Below, piece by piece: positions 1 through 9,775 of a stretch of 64,000 nt of DNA; position 1 is the first letter of the stretch; every line of letters starts with the position of its first letter. Both the position numbers and the translations under genes were made by a program. The notes below the pieces were generated by a model. That model was not told the origin of the DNA and made no database searches. It saw nothing but the letters and a program-made list of their open reading frames with translations. Source of the stretch: Paraherbaspirillum soli (GTDB lineage: Bacteria; Pseudomonadota; Gammaproteobacteria; Burkholderiales; Burkholderiaceae_D); the NCBI RefSeq assembly GCF_042654985.1, contig NZ_JBHSMT010000008.1, forward strand, positions 505,558 through 569,557, written 5' to 3'.

Positions 1-589
1 GCTGGTCGCTGATGATCGCGGCGACAAAGCACGGCAGAATCGCGTCGTAACGCAGCCGACCGATGGCCAATACTTCCAGCCCGAACACCGCGCCCGCCAG
101 CGGCGTTCCGAACACCGAAGCAAAGCCGGCGCTGATCCCGGCCATCAGCAAAATGCGCCTGTCGTCCTGCTTCAATCCGGCCACCCGCGTCACAAAATCC
201 GCCAGCGCGCCGCCCATCTGCACTGCCGTTCCCTCGCGCCCGGCAGAACCGCCGAACAAATGGGTCATCACGGTGCCGATAAAAATCAGCGGCGCCATGC
301 GCTTCGGCACAATCTTTTTCGGATCGTGGATTTCATCGATCAGCAGATTGTTGCCGCCCTCGACCGACTTGCCCAGCAAGTGATAAATCAGTCCGACCGC
401 AAAGCCGGCCAGCGGCAACAGCCACAGCAGCCAGCGATGCGCGCTGCGGGTGTCGCCGGCCCAGTCCAGCGCGGCCAGCAAGGCGGCCGACGCCGCTCCC
501 GCCAGCGCGCCGACGATAGACGCCAACAGCAGCCAGCGGCCGAGATACAGCAGCATCAAAAATTGCTCGGGGAGGTTTTTTCTTTTCAT
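1..589 (-). CDS. ClC-family chloride channel/antiporter, N-terminal part (runs off the window)
   Basis: The reverse frame from the ATG at 587-589 stays open to base 1 (196 codons). It encodes hydrophobic helices with ClC signatures: GGSAGREGTAVQMGG, whose glutamate matches the gating glutamate of the GREGP motif, and AGFASVFGTPLAGAVFGLE. ClC proteins are dimeric membrane proteins that pass Cl- or exchange it for H+. The usual proline after GREG is threonine here. The C-terminal half, with the conserved Tyr, lies outside the window. No strong ribosome site precedes the ATG, so the exact start is uncertain. The family call is secure; channel versus exchanger is not decided by what is visible. 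Confidence 0.88.
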   Translation of the reverse strand, partial: MKRKNLPEQFLMLLYLGRWLLLASIVGALAGAASAALLAALDWAGDTRSAHRWLLWLLPLAGFAVGLIYHLLGKSVEGGNNLLIDEIHDPKKIVPKRMAPLIFIGTVMTHLFGGSAGREGTAVQMGGALADFVTRVAGLKQDDRRILLMAGISAGFASVFGTPLAGAVFGLEVLAIGRLRYDAILPCFVAAIISDQ

Positions 590-651
590 GGCTTTCAAGG
601 AGAACAATTGCTTGGGTTGCAAAGCCCGACATTTCTTTAATCATGACTAAA

Positions 652-686
652 CGTTGGGCTTCGCCTTCGGCTCAACCGCAACCTAC
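652..686. repeat. Short palindromic intergenic repeat ending in GTAGG (family 3)
   Basis: Read on the minus strand this is GTAGGTTGCGGTTGAGCC, then a short loop and GGCTT..CAACG: an imperfect hairpin of the REP-like type common between genes in Burkholderiales. The TAG stop codon of the LysR gene at 683-685 lies inside the repeat's terminal GTAG. Seen once in this window; I infer it is repeated elsewhere. Confidence 0.5.
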
Positions 687-1606
687 GCCGGATCGAAGCT
701 GGTCAATTGCGCCAGCGCATCCAGCCACCAGCTCAATGCCGGGCCGACCCGGTGGTCGGGACGATAAATACATTGCATCGGCAATGCAAGCCCTGCCGGC
801 GGATGCGCGCCGGTCCGGATAGTCACCAGCCGCCCCGCCGCCAGATCGTCCGCCACCACATGCCGCGGCATATAACCCCAACCGAGGCCGGCGCGCAGCA
901 GCGCGTGCTTGGTGCCGAGGTCGCTCATGCGCCAGGACAGCGACGAGTGCACCGAAAAATCCTGGTTCGCGGTCAGCGCGCTGCGGTCGCTCAACACCAG
1001 TTGCACCTGCTGCGCCAGCAGCCGCTCGGGCACCCGGCCTGTGACTTGCGCCAGCGGATGCGACGGTGCGGCCACCCCCACCAGCAGCACAGTCGGCAAA
1101 CTGATGTGCAACAGATGGGCGGGCACGATCGGCAAGGTGCCGAGTATGCCCAGCATCGCCTCGCCGTCCAGCACCCGCTCGGCCACCGCGCCCAGCGCCT
1201 CGATTTCCAGCCGCACCGTGACACCCGGAAAAGCGGCGCGAAAGCCTTGCAGCAAGCCGACCAGCGCCGCGGTCGGGAAGAACACGTCGAGCGCCAGCGT
1301 GATCTCCAGCTCCTGACCCTGAGCATAGGCGCTGGCGCGCGCTTGCAACGCATCGACCTGGTCCAGCACCTGACGCGCATCGCGCAACAATTCCTTGCCG
1401 GCCTCGCTCAATTGCGGCCGGTATTGGCTGCGGTCGAACAACGCCACACCGAGCTGGTTTTCCAGGGTCGTGACGGCGTAGCTGACGGCCGATTGCGCCC
1501 GCGCCAGGGCCCGTGCCGCGGCCAGAAAGCTGCCGCTGTCGGCCACCTGGGCAAACACCCGCAATTGGTCCAGGGATAGTCGTTCGATATTCATGATGCT
1601 CAACAT
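683..1606 (-). CDS. LysR-family transcriptional regulator
   Basis: A 307-residue protein with an N-terminal winged helix-turn-helix (residues about 9-65, LRVFAQVADSGSFLAAARAL then ARAQSAVSYAV) and a C-terminal LysR substrate-binding domain. It is divergent from the doxX-pirin pair, the usual position for a LysR regulator of its neighbours, so control of that pair is inferred. A 17-bp perfect palindrome directly upstream fits an operator. An internal ATG at 1594 (MNIERL) is an equally possible start and would place the palindrome 12 bases upstream. The effector is unknown. The stop codon falls in a palindromic repeat. Confidence 0.88.
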   Translation of the reverse strand: MLSIMNIERLSLDQLRVFAQVADSGSFLAAARALARAQSAVSYAVTTLENQLGVALFDRSQYRPQLSEAGKELLRDARQVLDQVDALQARASAYAQGQELEITLALDVFFPTAALVGLLQGFRAAFPGVTVRLEIEALGAVAERVLDGEAMLGILGTLPIVPAHLLHISLPTVLLVGVAAPSHPLAQVTGRVPERLLAQQVQLVLSDRSALTANQDFSVHSSLSWRMSDLGTKHALLRAGLGWGYMPRHVVADDLAAGRLVTIRTGAHPPAGLALPMQCIYRPDHRVGPALSWWLDALAQLTSFDPA

Positions 1607-1623
1607 TATCTAATATTTAGATA
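1607..1623. promoter_or_regulatory. Palindromic operator candidate between LysR gene and doxX
   Basis: TATCTAA-TAT-TTAGATA is a perfect 17-bp palindrome containing a LysR-like ATC-N9-GAT core, in the divergent region. A related half (AGATAGT) recurs at 1637-1643. Binding by the adjacent LysR protein is inferred. Confidence 0.45.
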
Positions 1624-1747
1624 GTGATTATAAAAAGATAGTCAGTTTTTTGTGGATAAAGACAGCGCTAATCTGTCGTCACTGGCTGCATCACTTATCG
1701 AGCAGTCTGCAAGACTACTTCACAACTCTTTTTATATTGGAAATATC

Positions 1748-2152
1748 ATGATCATCTCTCCAACACTGTATCGTTCCGGCCGCGCCCTGCTCGCCTCCTT
1801 GTTTATCGTCTCCGGCATCCTCAAGCTCACCGCCTTCACCGCCACGGTCGGCTGGATGGCCGGCCTCGGCGTACCGTTTGCCATGCTGGCCGTGATCGCC
1901 ACGATCGCGGTTGAAATCGGCGGCGGCCTGGCCATCGCGAGCGGCTGGCAGGTGCGTCCGGCAGCCGTGCTGGTGGCGCTGTTCACCGTCGCCGCGACCT
2001 TGACCGCGCATCGCTTCTGGGCCGCGGACGCCACCAGCATGCAAGGCCAGCTCACCCATTTCCTGAAAAACATCGCGCTGATCGGAGCGCTGTTGATGGT
2101 GGCCGCGCTTGAAGTGAGTGCGGGCCAACCAGCTAAATCGAACACAATTTAA
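1748..2152 (+). CDS. DoxX-family membrane protein
   Basis: A 134-residue protein with four predicted membrane segments, starting MIISPTLYRSGRALLASLF. The phrase SGILKLTAFTATVGWM matches the DoxX/DoxD family opening (helix 1 followed by K-, F- and M-containing loop). I chose the ATG at 1748 because upstream codons do not resemble the family. Members act in the inner membrane, often near pirin or glutathione-type enzymes in redox-stress operons; the biochemical role is not settled. The pirin gene follows 11 bases downstream, so co-transcription is likely, probably controlled by the divergent LysR protein. Confidence 0.85.
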   Translation: MIISPTLYRSGRALLASLFIVSGILKLTAFTATVGWMAGLGVPFAMLAVIATIAVEIGGGLAIASGWQVRPAAVLVALFTVAATLTAHRFWAADATSMQGQLTHFLKNIALIGALLMVAALEVSAGQPAKSNTI

Positions 2153-2163
2153 GGAGCGGCATC

Positions 2164-3018
2164 ATGACAGCTACAAACTTCAATCGCCAGCTCGAACGCC
2201 TGGTCACAGGCATCCCGACCACGGACGGCGCCGGCGTCAGCCTGGTGCGGGTATTGACCCACGATCTGCAACATCGGCTAGACCCGTTCCTGATGCTGGA
2301 TGCGTTCCACTCGGATCGGCCGGACGACTATCTGGCTGGTTTCCCGAACCACCCGCACCGCGGCTTCGAAACCGTCACCTACATGCTGGCCGGCCGCATG
2401 CGCCATCGCGACAACGCCGGCCATGAGGGCCTGTTGCAACCGGGCGGGGTGCAATGGATGACCACCGGCCGCGGCCTGGTGCACTCCGAAATGCCCGAGC
2501 AGGAAAACGGTTTGATGAGCGGTTTCCAGCTATGGGTCAACTTGCCCGGCAAGGACAAGATGGCGACGCCGAGCTATCGCGACATACCGTCGGCCGAGAT
2601 TCCTGAAGTGTCGCCGCAGGCGGGAGTGCAAGTACGGGTCATCGCCGGTTCCGCCTTCGGCACCACGGGCGCAGTGCAAAAGCCCAGCACCGAGCCGCTG
2701 TACCTGGATGTCCGGCTGGCAGCCGGCCAACAGCTGGACTTGCCTATCCCGGCCGGCCACAACGCCTTCCTGTACGTATTCGAAGGCGGCCTGAAAGTTG
2801 GTGAAGATGCACGGCTGGCACCGGCGGGCCGGATGGCGATTTTGAGCAATAGCGCCGATGCCGCCGGTGTGACGGTGCAGGCACAGGGCGACAGTCGCTT
2901 CCTGCTGATTGCCGGCAAGCCGCTGAATGAGCCGATTGCTCAATGGGGACCGTTTGTGATGAATACCCGCGAGCAGGTGGAACAGGCGATGCAGGATTTT
3001 CGGGATGGGAAGATTTGA
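2164..3018 (+). CDS. Pirin family protein
   Basis: A 284-residue bicupin protein. The N-terminal cupin carries FPNHPHRGFETVTYMLAG and GRGLVHSEMP; His63, His65, His107 and Glu109 correspond to the metal-binding residues of characterised pirins. The C-terminal cupin follows from about residue 180. Pirins bind iron (or other metals); some bacterial members have quercetinase activity or modulate redox enzymes. The AAGGAG ribosome site before the ATG is good. It forms an operon with doxX. Substrate not predictable. Confidence 0.93.
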   Translation: MTATNFNRQLERLVTGIPTTDGAGVSLVRVLTHDLQHRLDPFLMLDAFHSDRPDDYLAGFPNHPHRGFETVTYMLAGRMRHRDNAGHEGLLQPGGVQWMTTGRGLVHSEMPEQENGLMSGFQLWVNLPGKDKMATPSYRDIPSAEIPEVSPQAGVQVRVIAGSAFGTTGAVQKPSTEPLYLDVRLAAGQQLDLPIPAGHNAFLYVFEGGLKVGEDARLAPAGRMAILSNSADAAGVTVQAQGDSRFLLIAGKPLNEPIAQWGPFVMNTREQVEQAMQDFRDGKI

Positions 3019-3020
3019 GG

Positions 3021-3050
3021 TTTGCCGCTTACCGATAAGCGGCATATACT
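3021..3050 (+). promoter_or_regulatory. higBA promoter and palindromic operator
   Basis: GCCGCTTA (3024-3031) and TAAGCGGC (3036-3043) form an 8-bp inverted repeat with a 4-base centre, followed by a -10 like TATACT (3045-3050). TTTGCC at 3021-3026 is a possible -35 with an 18-base spacer. The operator lies between promoter boxes just before higB, the usual place for HigA autorepression. No T-run follows, so a pirin terminator is less likely. Confidence 0.55.
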
Positions 3051-3056
3051 CTAGCG

Positions 3057-3335
3057 ATGATTCAATCCTTCTCCTGCGCTGACACCCAGAAACTGTATGA
3101 AGGTAAGAAAGTCGCCCGTTTTGCCAATATCGCCTCAGTAGCCGAGCGCAAATTGCAGCAACTAGACAGTGCGGCGACGCTGGACTTTCTGCGCTCGCCG
3201 CCTGGCAATCGCCTGGAACAATTGGCGGGCGACCGTAACGGTCAGCACAGTATTCGTATCAACGGACAATGGCGGCTGTGTTTTGTCTGGACCGACGAAG
3301 GCCCGGAGCAAGTCGAAATTGTGGATTACCACTAG
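3057..3335 (+). CDS. higB: HigB-like toxin (RelE/ParE fold)
   Basis: A 92-residue protein beginning MIQSFSCADTQKLYEGKKV, with the family phrase LRSPPGNRLEQLAGDR and the C-terminal core GQHSIRINGQWRLCFVW, typical of HigB 'killer' proteins. HigB toxins are ribosome-dependent mRNA endonucleases. The toxin gene precedes the antitoxin gene, the reverse of most pairs but usual for higBA, and higA starts 9 bases later. It is full length, so probably active. The chromosomal role (stress response or stabilisation) cannot be told from sequence. Confidence 0.9.
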   Translation: MIQSFSCADTQKLYEGKKVARFANIASVAERKLQQLDSAATLDFLRSPPGNRLEQLAGDRNGQHSIRINGQWRLCFVWTDEGPEQVEIVDYH

Positions 3336-3344
3336 GAGTAAAAC

Positions 3345-3665
3345 ATGAGCAAGTTCAACAACGGCATGCGCCCGATTCACCCCGGAGAAATCCTGCGCGA
3401 GGACTTTCTGAAGCCGCTTGGCATCAGCGCCAACGCGCTGTCCAAAGCCCTGCATGTCCCGCCCGGACGCATCAACGACATCGTGCTGGAGCGGCGCGGC
3501 ATCACGCCCGACACGGCCCTGCGGCTGGCGCGCTACTTCGGCGGCGATGCGCAGTCTTGGTTAAACCTTCAGCAAACTTATGATTTGAAAATTACCGAGG
3601 CCGAAGTTTGGCAAAAAATCATGCAAGAGATACAACCAATGGCTGAGTTGGCGCACGCCGCATAG
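3345..3665 (+). CDS. higA: HigA-like antitoxin, XRE-family DNA-binding protein
   Basis: A 106-residue protein with the HigA opening MRPIHPGEILREDFLKPLGI and an XRE helix-turn-helix (about residues 25-70, ALSKALHVPPGRINDIVLER then GITPDTALRLARYFG). It neutralises HigB by complex formation and represses its own promoter, where a matching palindrome is present. AGGAG at 3334-3338, inside the end of higB, supports the ATG at 3345 and translational coupling. A palindromic intergenic repeat begins six bases after the stop. Confidence 0.92.
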   Translation: MSKFNNGMRPIHPGEILREDFLKPLGISANALSKALHVPPGRINDIVLERRGITPDTALRLARYFGGDAQSWLNLQQTYDLKITEAEVWQKIMQEIQPMAELAHAA

Positions 3666-3670
3666 ACACT

Positions 3671-3844
3671 GTAGGGCGGATGAGCGCAGCGTTATCCGCC
3701 GCTGGATGTGCCACAAGTGTTTGACGCATCCAAAACGGCGGAAGGGTGTAGCAGGGGTTTCAGATGGCATGCCATCTGCCTGCGGAACGGTATCCGCTTG
3801 CAAGCGGATACGCGCCCTGCAAGGGCTACGCTTTTCCGCCCTAC
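3671..3844. repeat. Family-1 palindromic repeat, interrupted by an insert
   Basis: The outer parts match the two-armed family-1 unit: GTAGGGCGGATGAGCGCAGC at the left and CTACGCTTTTCCGCCCTAC at the right. Other copies are about 95 bases long; this one is 174 because about 79 bases are inserted in the right arm. The unit recurs at 5784, 7011, 13538, 37469, 63408 and 63554, with partial copies at 25053 and 55415, always between genes. The arms can pair as long hairpins. Confidence 0.85.
3747..3825. repeat. Small palindrome-rich insert inside a family-1 repeat
   Basis: This segment is absent from the other family-1 copies. It contains two perfect palindromes, an 18-mer at 3761-3778 centred on GGCATGCC and a 20-mer at 3791-3810 centred on CTTGCAAG, enclosed by GCAGGG (3751-3756) and CCCTGC (3815-3820). 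AAGGG occurs at both edges (3742-3746 and 3821-3825) like a 5-bp target duplication. It resembles a tiny non-autonomous element, but no relative is present in the window. Confidence 0.45.
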
Positions 3845-3864
3845 TTTTCTTCGGCGGATATCGT

Positions 3865-4356
3865 CTAATTCCCCTCCATCGACAACGCCAGCGTCTCCTT
3901 GATCTCCTCCATCACCACATAGCTCTTCGACTGCGCCGCCCCCGGCAGTTGCAGCAGCATGTCTCCCAGCAGTTTGCGGTACTCGGCCATTTCACGGATC
4001 CTGGCCTTGATCAGGTAGTCGAAATCGCCCGAGACCAAGTGGCACTCCAGCACTTCCGGGATGCGCAGCACTTCACGCCGGAACTGTTCGAACGCATTCG
4101 CCGATTTCTGGTTGAGCGTGATTTCGACGAACACCAGCAGCTTGGCGCCGACCGCGGCCGGGTTGATGCGGGCGTAATAACCGTCGATCACGCCGTCGCG
4201 CTCCATCCGCTTGACCCGTTCGATGCAGGGCGTGATCGACAGTCCCACCTGCTCGCCCAGATCCTTCATCGACATCCGGCCGTCCTGTTGCAACAAGCGC
4301 AGAATATGGCGGTCCAGCTTGTCCAGGCTGCGGGTCGATTCCTTATGGATTCTCAT
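3865..4356 (-). CDS. Lrp/AsnC-family regulator, divergent from dadA
   Basis: A 163-residue protein with an N-terminal helix-turn-helix (LDKLDRHILRLLQQDGRMS, then KDLGEQVGLSITPCIERVKR) and a C-terminal RAM ligand-binding domain (EVLECHLVSGDFDYLIKARI). Lrp-type proteins form octamers and sense amino acids. Divergence from dadA-alr indicates an alanine-responsive activator of that operon, like DadR/Lrp elsewhere; this is inference from position. The intervening 131 bases are AT-rich with inverted AGATATTT/AAATATCT motifs. Confidence 0.92.
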   Translation of the reverse strand: MRIHKESTRSLDKLDRHILRLLQQDGRMSMKDLGEQVGLSITPCIERVKRMERDGVIDGYYARINPAAVGAKLLVFVEITLNQKSANAFEQFRREVLRIPEVLECHLVSGDFDYLIKARIREMAEYRKLLGDMLLQLPGAAQSKSYVVMEEIKETLALSMEGN

Positions 4357-4487
4357 GACTGATTTCCGAGATATTTTTAGTATTAATTACTGAATTTGTG
4401 AATATATACATGAACAAACGCTGCAGAATAGCAACTAGGATAGCGCTATTTCCTGTAATCAGAAATATCTTAATTCGGAGTCTTACC
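4357..4487. promoter_or_regulatory. AT-rich divergent control region of the Lrp gene and dadA
   Basis: The region is clearly richer in A+T than its surroundings. AGATATTT at 4369-4376 and AAATATCT at 4463-4470 are inverted copies near each promoter end, consistent with Lrp sites. CGGAG at 4476-4480 is the dadA ribosome site. Individual promoter boxes cannot be fixed. Confidence 0.45.
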
Positions 4488-5774
4488 ATGCGGGTGCTTA
4501 TTCTTGGCAGCGGTGTCGTCGGCGTCACCAGCGCTTATTATTTGGCCCGCGCCGGGCATGAAGTGACGGTCATCGATCGGCAGCCGGGGCCGGCGGAAGA
4601 AACCAGTTTCGCCAACGCCGGCCAGATTTCTCCCGGCTACGCTTCGCCTTGGGCGGCCCCCGGGATTCCGCTGAAAGCGCTGAAATGGATGCTGCAAGAA
4701 CACGCGCCGCTGTCGATCACGCCGGACGGCACCTTGTTCCAGATGCGCTGGATGTGGCAAATGCTGCGCAACTGCACCTCGGCCCGTTATGCGATCAACA
4801 AGGAGCGCATGGTGCGGCTGGCCGAATACAGCCGCGATTGCCTCAAGACCCTGCGCGCCGATACCGGGATTGCCTACGAAGGCCGGCAGCAAGGCACGAT
4901 GCAAGTGTTCCGCACCCAGCAACAACTGGACGATGCGGCCAAAGACATCCAGGTACTGAAAGACAGCGGCGTCCCGTTCGAGCTGCTGAGTCCCGATCAA
5001 CTGGCCAGCGCCGAACCGGCACTAGCCGCGGTCAAGCACAAACTGAGCGGCGCACTGCGGCTGCCGAACGATGAAACCGGCGACTGCCAGATGTTCACCA
5101 CGCGGCTGGCGAAGATGGCTGAAGAACTCGGCGTGCGCTTCCGCTACAACCTGCAAATCGACGGCCTGACCCTGGCCAACGGCGAGATCGCTGGTGTCCA
5201 GTGCGGCTCCGAATATCTGCAAGCCGATAGCTACGTGGTGGCGCTGGGCGCTTATTCGACCGGCTTCCTGGGCTCGCTGGTGGATATCCCGGTGTACCCG
5301 CTGAAGGGCTATTCGATCACCGTGCCGATCACCGATGCCGACAAGGCGCCGGTCTCGACCATCCTCGACGAAACCTACAAGATCGCCATCACGCGCTTCG
5401 ACAACCGGATCCGGGTCGGCGGCATGGCCGAGATCGTCGGCTTCGACAAGACCCTCAAGCCGAAACGCCGCGCCACCCTGGAAATGGTGGTCAACGACCT
5501 GTTCCCCGGTGCCGGCGACAGCGCCGCCGCCAGCTTCTGGACCGGCTTGCGGCCGATGACGCCGGACGGCACGCCTATCGTCGGCGCCACCCGCATCCGC
5601 AACCTGTTCCTCAACACCGGTCACGGCACGCTCGGCTGGACCATGTCCTGCGGTTCGGCGCAATTGCTGTCCGACCTGATTTCCGGACGGCGTCCGGCGA
5701 TTGCATCGGACGATCTGGCGGTTGCTCGATACTCCAAACAGAATAGTCAGGCAGCGCGTCCGGTCTACGCCTGA
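4488..5774 (+). CDS. dadA: D-amino acid dehydrogenase (small subunit type)
   Basis: A 428-residue FAD flavoprotein, close to the usual 432. The N-terminal dinucleotide-binding motif GSGVVGVTSAYYLARAGHEV and the DadA phrases EETSFANAGQISPGYASPWA and GHGTLGWTMSCGSAQLLSDL are intact. It oxidises D-alanine and other D-amino acids to 2-oxo acids at the membrane, passing electrons to the respiratory chain. I chose the ATG at 4488 because CGGAG precedes it and the protein opens directly with the FAD motif. With the following alanine racemase gene it forms the dad operon; a family-1 repeat lies between them. Confidence 0.95.
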   Translation: MRVLILGSGVVGVTSAYYLARAGHEVTVIDRQPGPAEETSFANAGQISPGYASPWAAPGIPLKALKWMLQEHAPLSITPDGTLFQMRWMWQMLRNCTSARYAINKERMVRLAEYSRDCLKTLRADTGIAYEGRQQGTMQVFRTQQQLDDAAKDIQVLKDSGVPFELLSPDQLASAEPALAAVKHKLSGALRLPNDETGDCQMFTTRLAKMAEELGVRFRYNLQIDGLTLANGEIAGVQCGSEYLQADSYVVALGAYSTGFLGSLVDIPVYPLKGYSITVPITDADKAPVSTILDETYKIAITRFDNRIRVGGMAEIVGFDKTLKPKRRATLEMVVNDLFPGAGDSAAASFWTGLRPMTPDGTPIVGATRIRNLFLNTGHGTLGWTMSCGSAQLLSDLISGRRPAIASDDLAVARYSKQNSQAARPVYA

Positions 5775-5783
5775 GTCCATTAA

Positions 5784-5869
5784 GTAGGGCGGATGAGCGC
5801 AGCGTTATCCGCCGTTCTAAATGCGTGTCAAACACCCGCGGCGGATAACGCTACGCTCATCCGCCCTAC
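5784..5869. repeat. Family-1 palindromic repeat inside the dad operon
   Basis: The left arm (5784-5813, GTAGGGCGGATGAGCGCAGC onward) is the reverse complement of the right arm (5840-5869) except for one base, giving a potential 30-bp stem with a 26-base loop. No T-run follows, so it is not a classical terminator, but on dadA-alr mRNA it could block 3' exonucleases or lower downstream expression. Confidence 0.85.
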
Positions 5870-5888
5870 GCATAAATAAACGAGCACC

Positions 5889-6995
5889 ATGCATCCACAA
5901 AAATCTCACGCCGGCGCCGTCCTGACGATCGACTTGAACGCGCTGCGCGCCAACTACCGCCTGCTGCGTCAACAAGCCGGCAGCGCGGCCTGCGCCGCCG
6001 TCCTCAAAGCCAACGCCTACGGTCTGGGCGCCGACCGGGTCGCACCGGCATTGGCGGCCGAAGGTTGCCGCCATTTCTTTGTCGCCCATCTGGATGAAGC
6101 GATTGCGCTGCGTCCGCACCTGCCGCCGCCGGCTGAAATTTTCGTGCTGCATGGGGTGCCGCCCGGCGCAGAAAAGGAATGCATCGTCCACCAGCTGATC
6201 CCGGTGCTCAATTCGCTGCAACAAATCCAGGCCTGGCATGCGTTGGCGCTGGAAATGGGCCAAGCACTGCCCGCCATCGTCCAGGTCGATACCGGCATGT
6301 CGCGCATGGGGTTGTCGCCTGTGGAAGTGGAGGCTTGGCTGGACAATTCCGCATTCATGAAGAGCATCCAGTTGCTCTATGTGATGAGTCATCTGGCCTG
6401 CGCCGAGCATCAGGATCATCCGATGAACGGCACGCAACTGGCGCGCTTCAACGCGCTGCGTCAGCGGCTGCCGAACGTTGCCGCCAGCCTGGCGAATTCT
6501 TCCGGGATTTTCCTGGGGCCCGACTTCCAGTTCGATCTGGTGCGTCCCGGTGCCGCGCTATACGGCATTGCACCGGTGGCCGGCGCCGCCAATCCGCTGC
6601 AGCCGGTGGCCTCGTTGCAGGGGCGAATCCTGCAAACCCGCCTCATCGAGCGCGGCGACCATGTTGGCTACGGCAGCCGTTACAGCGCCAGCGAACAACG
6701 CCGGATCGCCACCGTCTCGGTCGGCTATGCGGACGGCTGGCTGCGCAGCATGAGTCATCGCGGCGTGGCGTTTATTGACGGTGTTGCGGTGCCGATGGTG
6801 GGCACCATCTCGATGGATTCGATCACGCTCGACGTCAGCGCGATTGCGGCGGAACGCCTATATGCCGGTGCCGCGGTCGATTTGATTTGCGCGCAACATC
6901 CGGTCGATGCGGTGGCCGAACTGGCCGGAACCATTGGCTACGAGGTGCTGACCAGTTTGGGCAATCGTTATTACCGGGAATATGTTGGCGGGTAG
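5889..6995 (+). CDS. dadX: Alanine racemase, probably catabolic
   Basis: A 368-residue fold-type III PLP enzyme that interconverts L- and D-alanine. Lys40 in AAVLKANAYGLG is the PLP lysine; VGYGSRY carries the second catalytic tyrosine; GTISMDSITLDVS is the usual C-terminal domain motif. Lying 114 bases behind dadA, with an Lrp gene divergent from the pair, it most likely makes D-alanine for DadA (catabolic DadX), although it could also supply D-alanine for peptidoglycan. No other alanine racemase is visible in the window. Confidence 0.94.
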   Translation: MHPQKSHAGAVLTIDLNALRANYRLLRQQAGSAACAAVLKANAYGLGADRVAPALAAEGCRHFFVAHLDEAIALRPHLPPPAEIFVLHGVPPGAEKECIVHQLIPVLNSLQQIQAWHALALEMGQALPAIVQVDTGMSRMGLSPVEVEAWLDNSAFMKSIQLLYVMSHLACAEHQDHPMNGTQLARFNALRQRLPNVAASLANSSGIFLGPDFQFDLVRPGAALYGIAPVAGAANPLQPVASLQGRILQTRLIERGDHVGYGSRYSASEQRRIATVSVGYADGWLRSMSHRGVAFIDGVAVPMVGTISMDSITLDVSAIAAERLYAGAAVDLICAQHPVDAVAELAGTIGYEVLTSLGNRYYREYVGG

Positions 6996-7010
6996 TTTGC
7001 TGCCTGCAAT

Positions 7011-7106
7011 GTAGGGCGGATGAGCGAAGCGTTATCCGCCGTCGGATGCCTCACAGGCGTGTGATGCATCCAAAACGGCGGAAGACGCTGCGCTTTTCCG
7101 CCCTAC
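7011..7106. repeat. Family-1 palindromic repeat between convergent alr and ettA
   Basis: A complete unit of two hairpin arms: GTAGGGCGGATGAGCGAAGC at the left and CGCTGCGCTTTTCCGCCCTAC-like at the right, joined by the usual GGATGC..GATGCATCC linker. It lies between the 3' ends of convergent genes. Confidence 0.85.
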
Positions 7107-7116
7107 AACTTCCTCA

Positions 7117-8784
<1,668 letters not shown>

Positions 8785-8854
8785 GGAAAATAGTTGAGTT
8801 AAGTAAAAATGAATGGAATAAAACCGACTGCCAAGGATAACCGAAGTGGCGGCG

Positions 8855-9739
8855 TCAGCCTGCAACCGTGCCGCGCTTCCAAGTGCGCCACAAGCCATCC
8901 GCGGAATACAGCGCCAATGCGCTCCAGATCACGATGAAGCCGGTCAGCTTGGCGCCGTCCAGCGGTTCGTTATACAGCCAGACGCCCAGCAGCAATTGCA
9001 AGGTCGGCGTGATGTACTGCAGCAAGCCGACCAGCGACAATGGAATGCGGCGGGCGCCGGCCGCGAACAGCAGCAACGGGATCGACGTGATCGGACCGGC
9101 GGCAGCCAGCAGCCATTGCGACGACGTGGATGCCTCGATAAAACTGTTATGTCCCTGCACGGTGGTGACGGCCAGATACGCCAGCGACAGCGGCAGCACC
9201 AGCGCCGTCTCCAGCACCAAGCCATGTAGCGCGCCGAGGCTGGCGGTCTTGCGCAACAAACCGTAGCCGCCGAAACTGGCCGCCAAGGTCAGCGCCACCC
9301 ACGGAAAGCGGCCGGTGTGCCAAGTCAGCCACATCACGCCGGCAGCCGCTAGCAAGATCGACAGCCATTGCATCAGTCCTGGCCGTTCGCGCAAAAACAC
9401 ATAGCCCAGCGCCACGCTGACCAGCGGGCTGATGAAATAGCCCAAGCTGGCATCGACGATATGGTCATTGTTGACCGCCCAGATATACGTCAGCCAGTTG
9501 GCCGCCAGCAGCAGCGCGCTAAAAGCAAAGCCGCCGATCACGCGCGGTTGGCGCAGCAACGGGCCGACCCAGGCCCATTGCTTGCGCACCGCCAGTACCG
9601 CCAGCAAAAACAGGAACGACCAAATCATCCGGTGCATCACGATATCGACCGGCGGGATCTCGTGCAGCGCCTTGAAGTACAACGGAAAAATGCCCCACAG
9701 AATATAGGCGGTGGCGGCGTAAAACATACCTGCTTGCAT
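8855..9739 (-). CDS. rarD: RarD-type EamA-family transporter
   Basis: A 294-residue inner-membrane protein with about ten hydrophobic segments. The opening GMFYAATAYILWGIFPLYFK and the phrase LTYIWAVNNDHIVDASLGYF match RarD, a member of the drug/metabolite transporter superfamily. The substrate is not established; the old label 'chloramphenicol-sensitive' is genetic. It lies 36 bases downstream of the MFS exporter gene on the same strand, so the two may share a transcript. Confidence 0.9.
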   Translation of the reverse strand: MQAGMFYAATAYILWGIFPLYFKALHEIPPVDIVMHRMIWSFLFLLAVLAVRKQWAWVGPLLRQPRVIGGFAFSALLLAANWLTYIWAVNNDHIVDASLGYFISPLVSVALGYVFLRERPGLMQWLSILLAAAGVMWLTWHTGRFPWVALTLAASFGGYGLLRKTASLGALHGLVLETALVLPLSLAYLAVTTVQGHNSFIEASTSSQWLLAAAGPITSIPLLLFAAGARRIPLSLVGLLQYITPTLQLLLGVWLYNEPLDGAKLTGFIVIWSALALYSADGLWRTWKRGTVAG

Positions 9740-9775
9740 GACGAATTCCAGCTAAAAAAGAGAGAGATGCGGTGC

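Noticed and set aside
7011..7106. Family-1 repeats as rho-independent terminators
   Set aside because: Strong stems but no U-run on either strand; they may affect mRNA ends but are not classical terminators.
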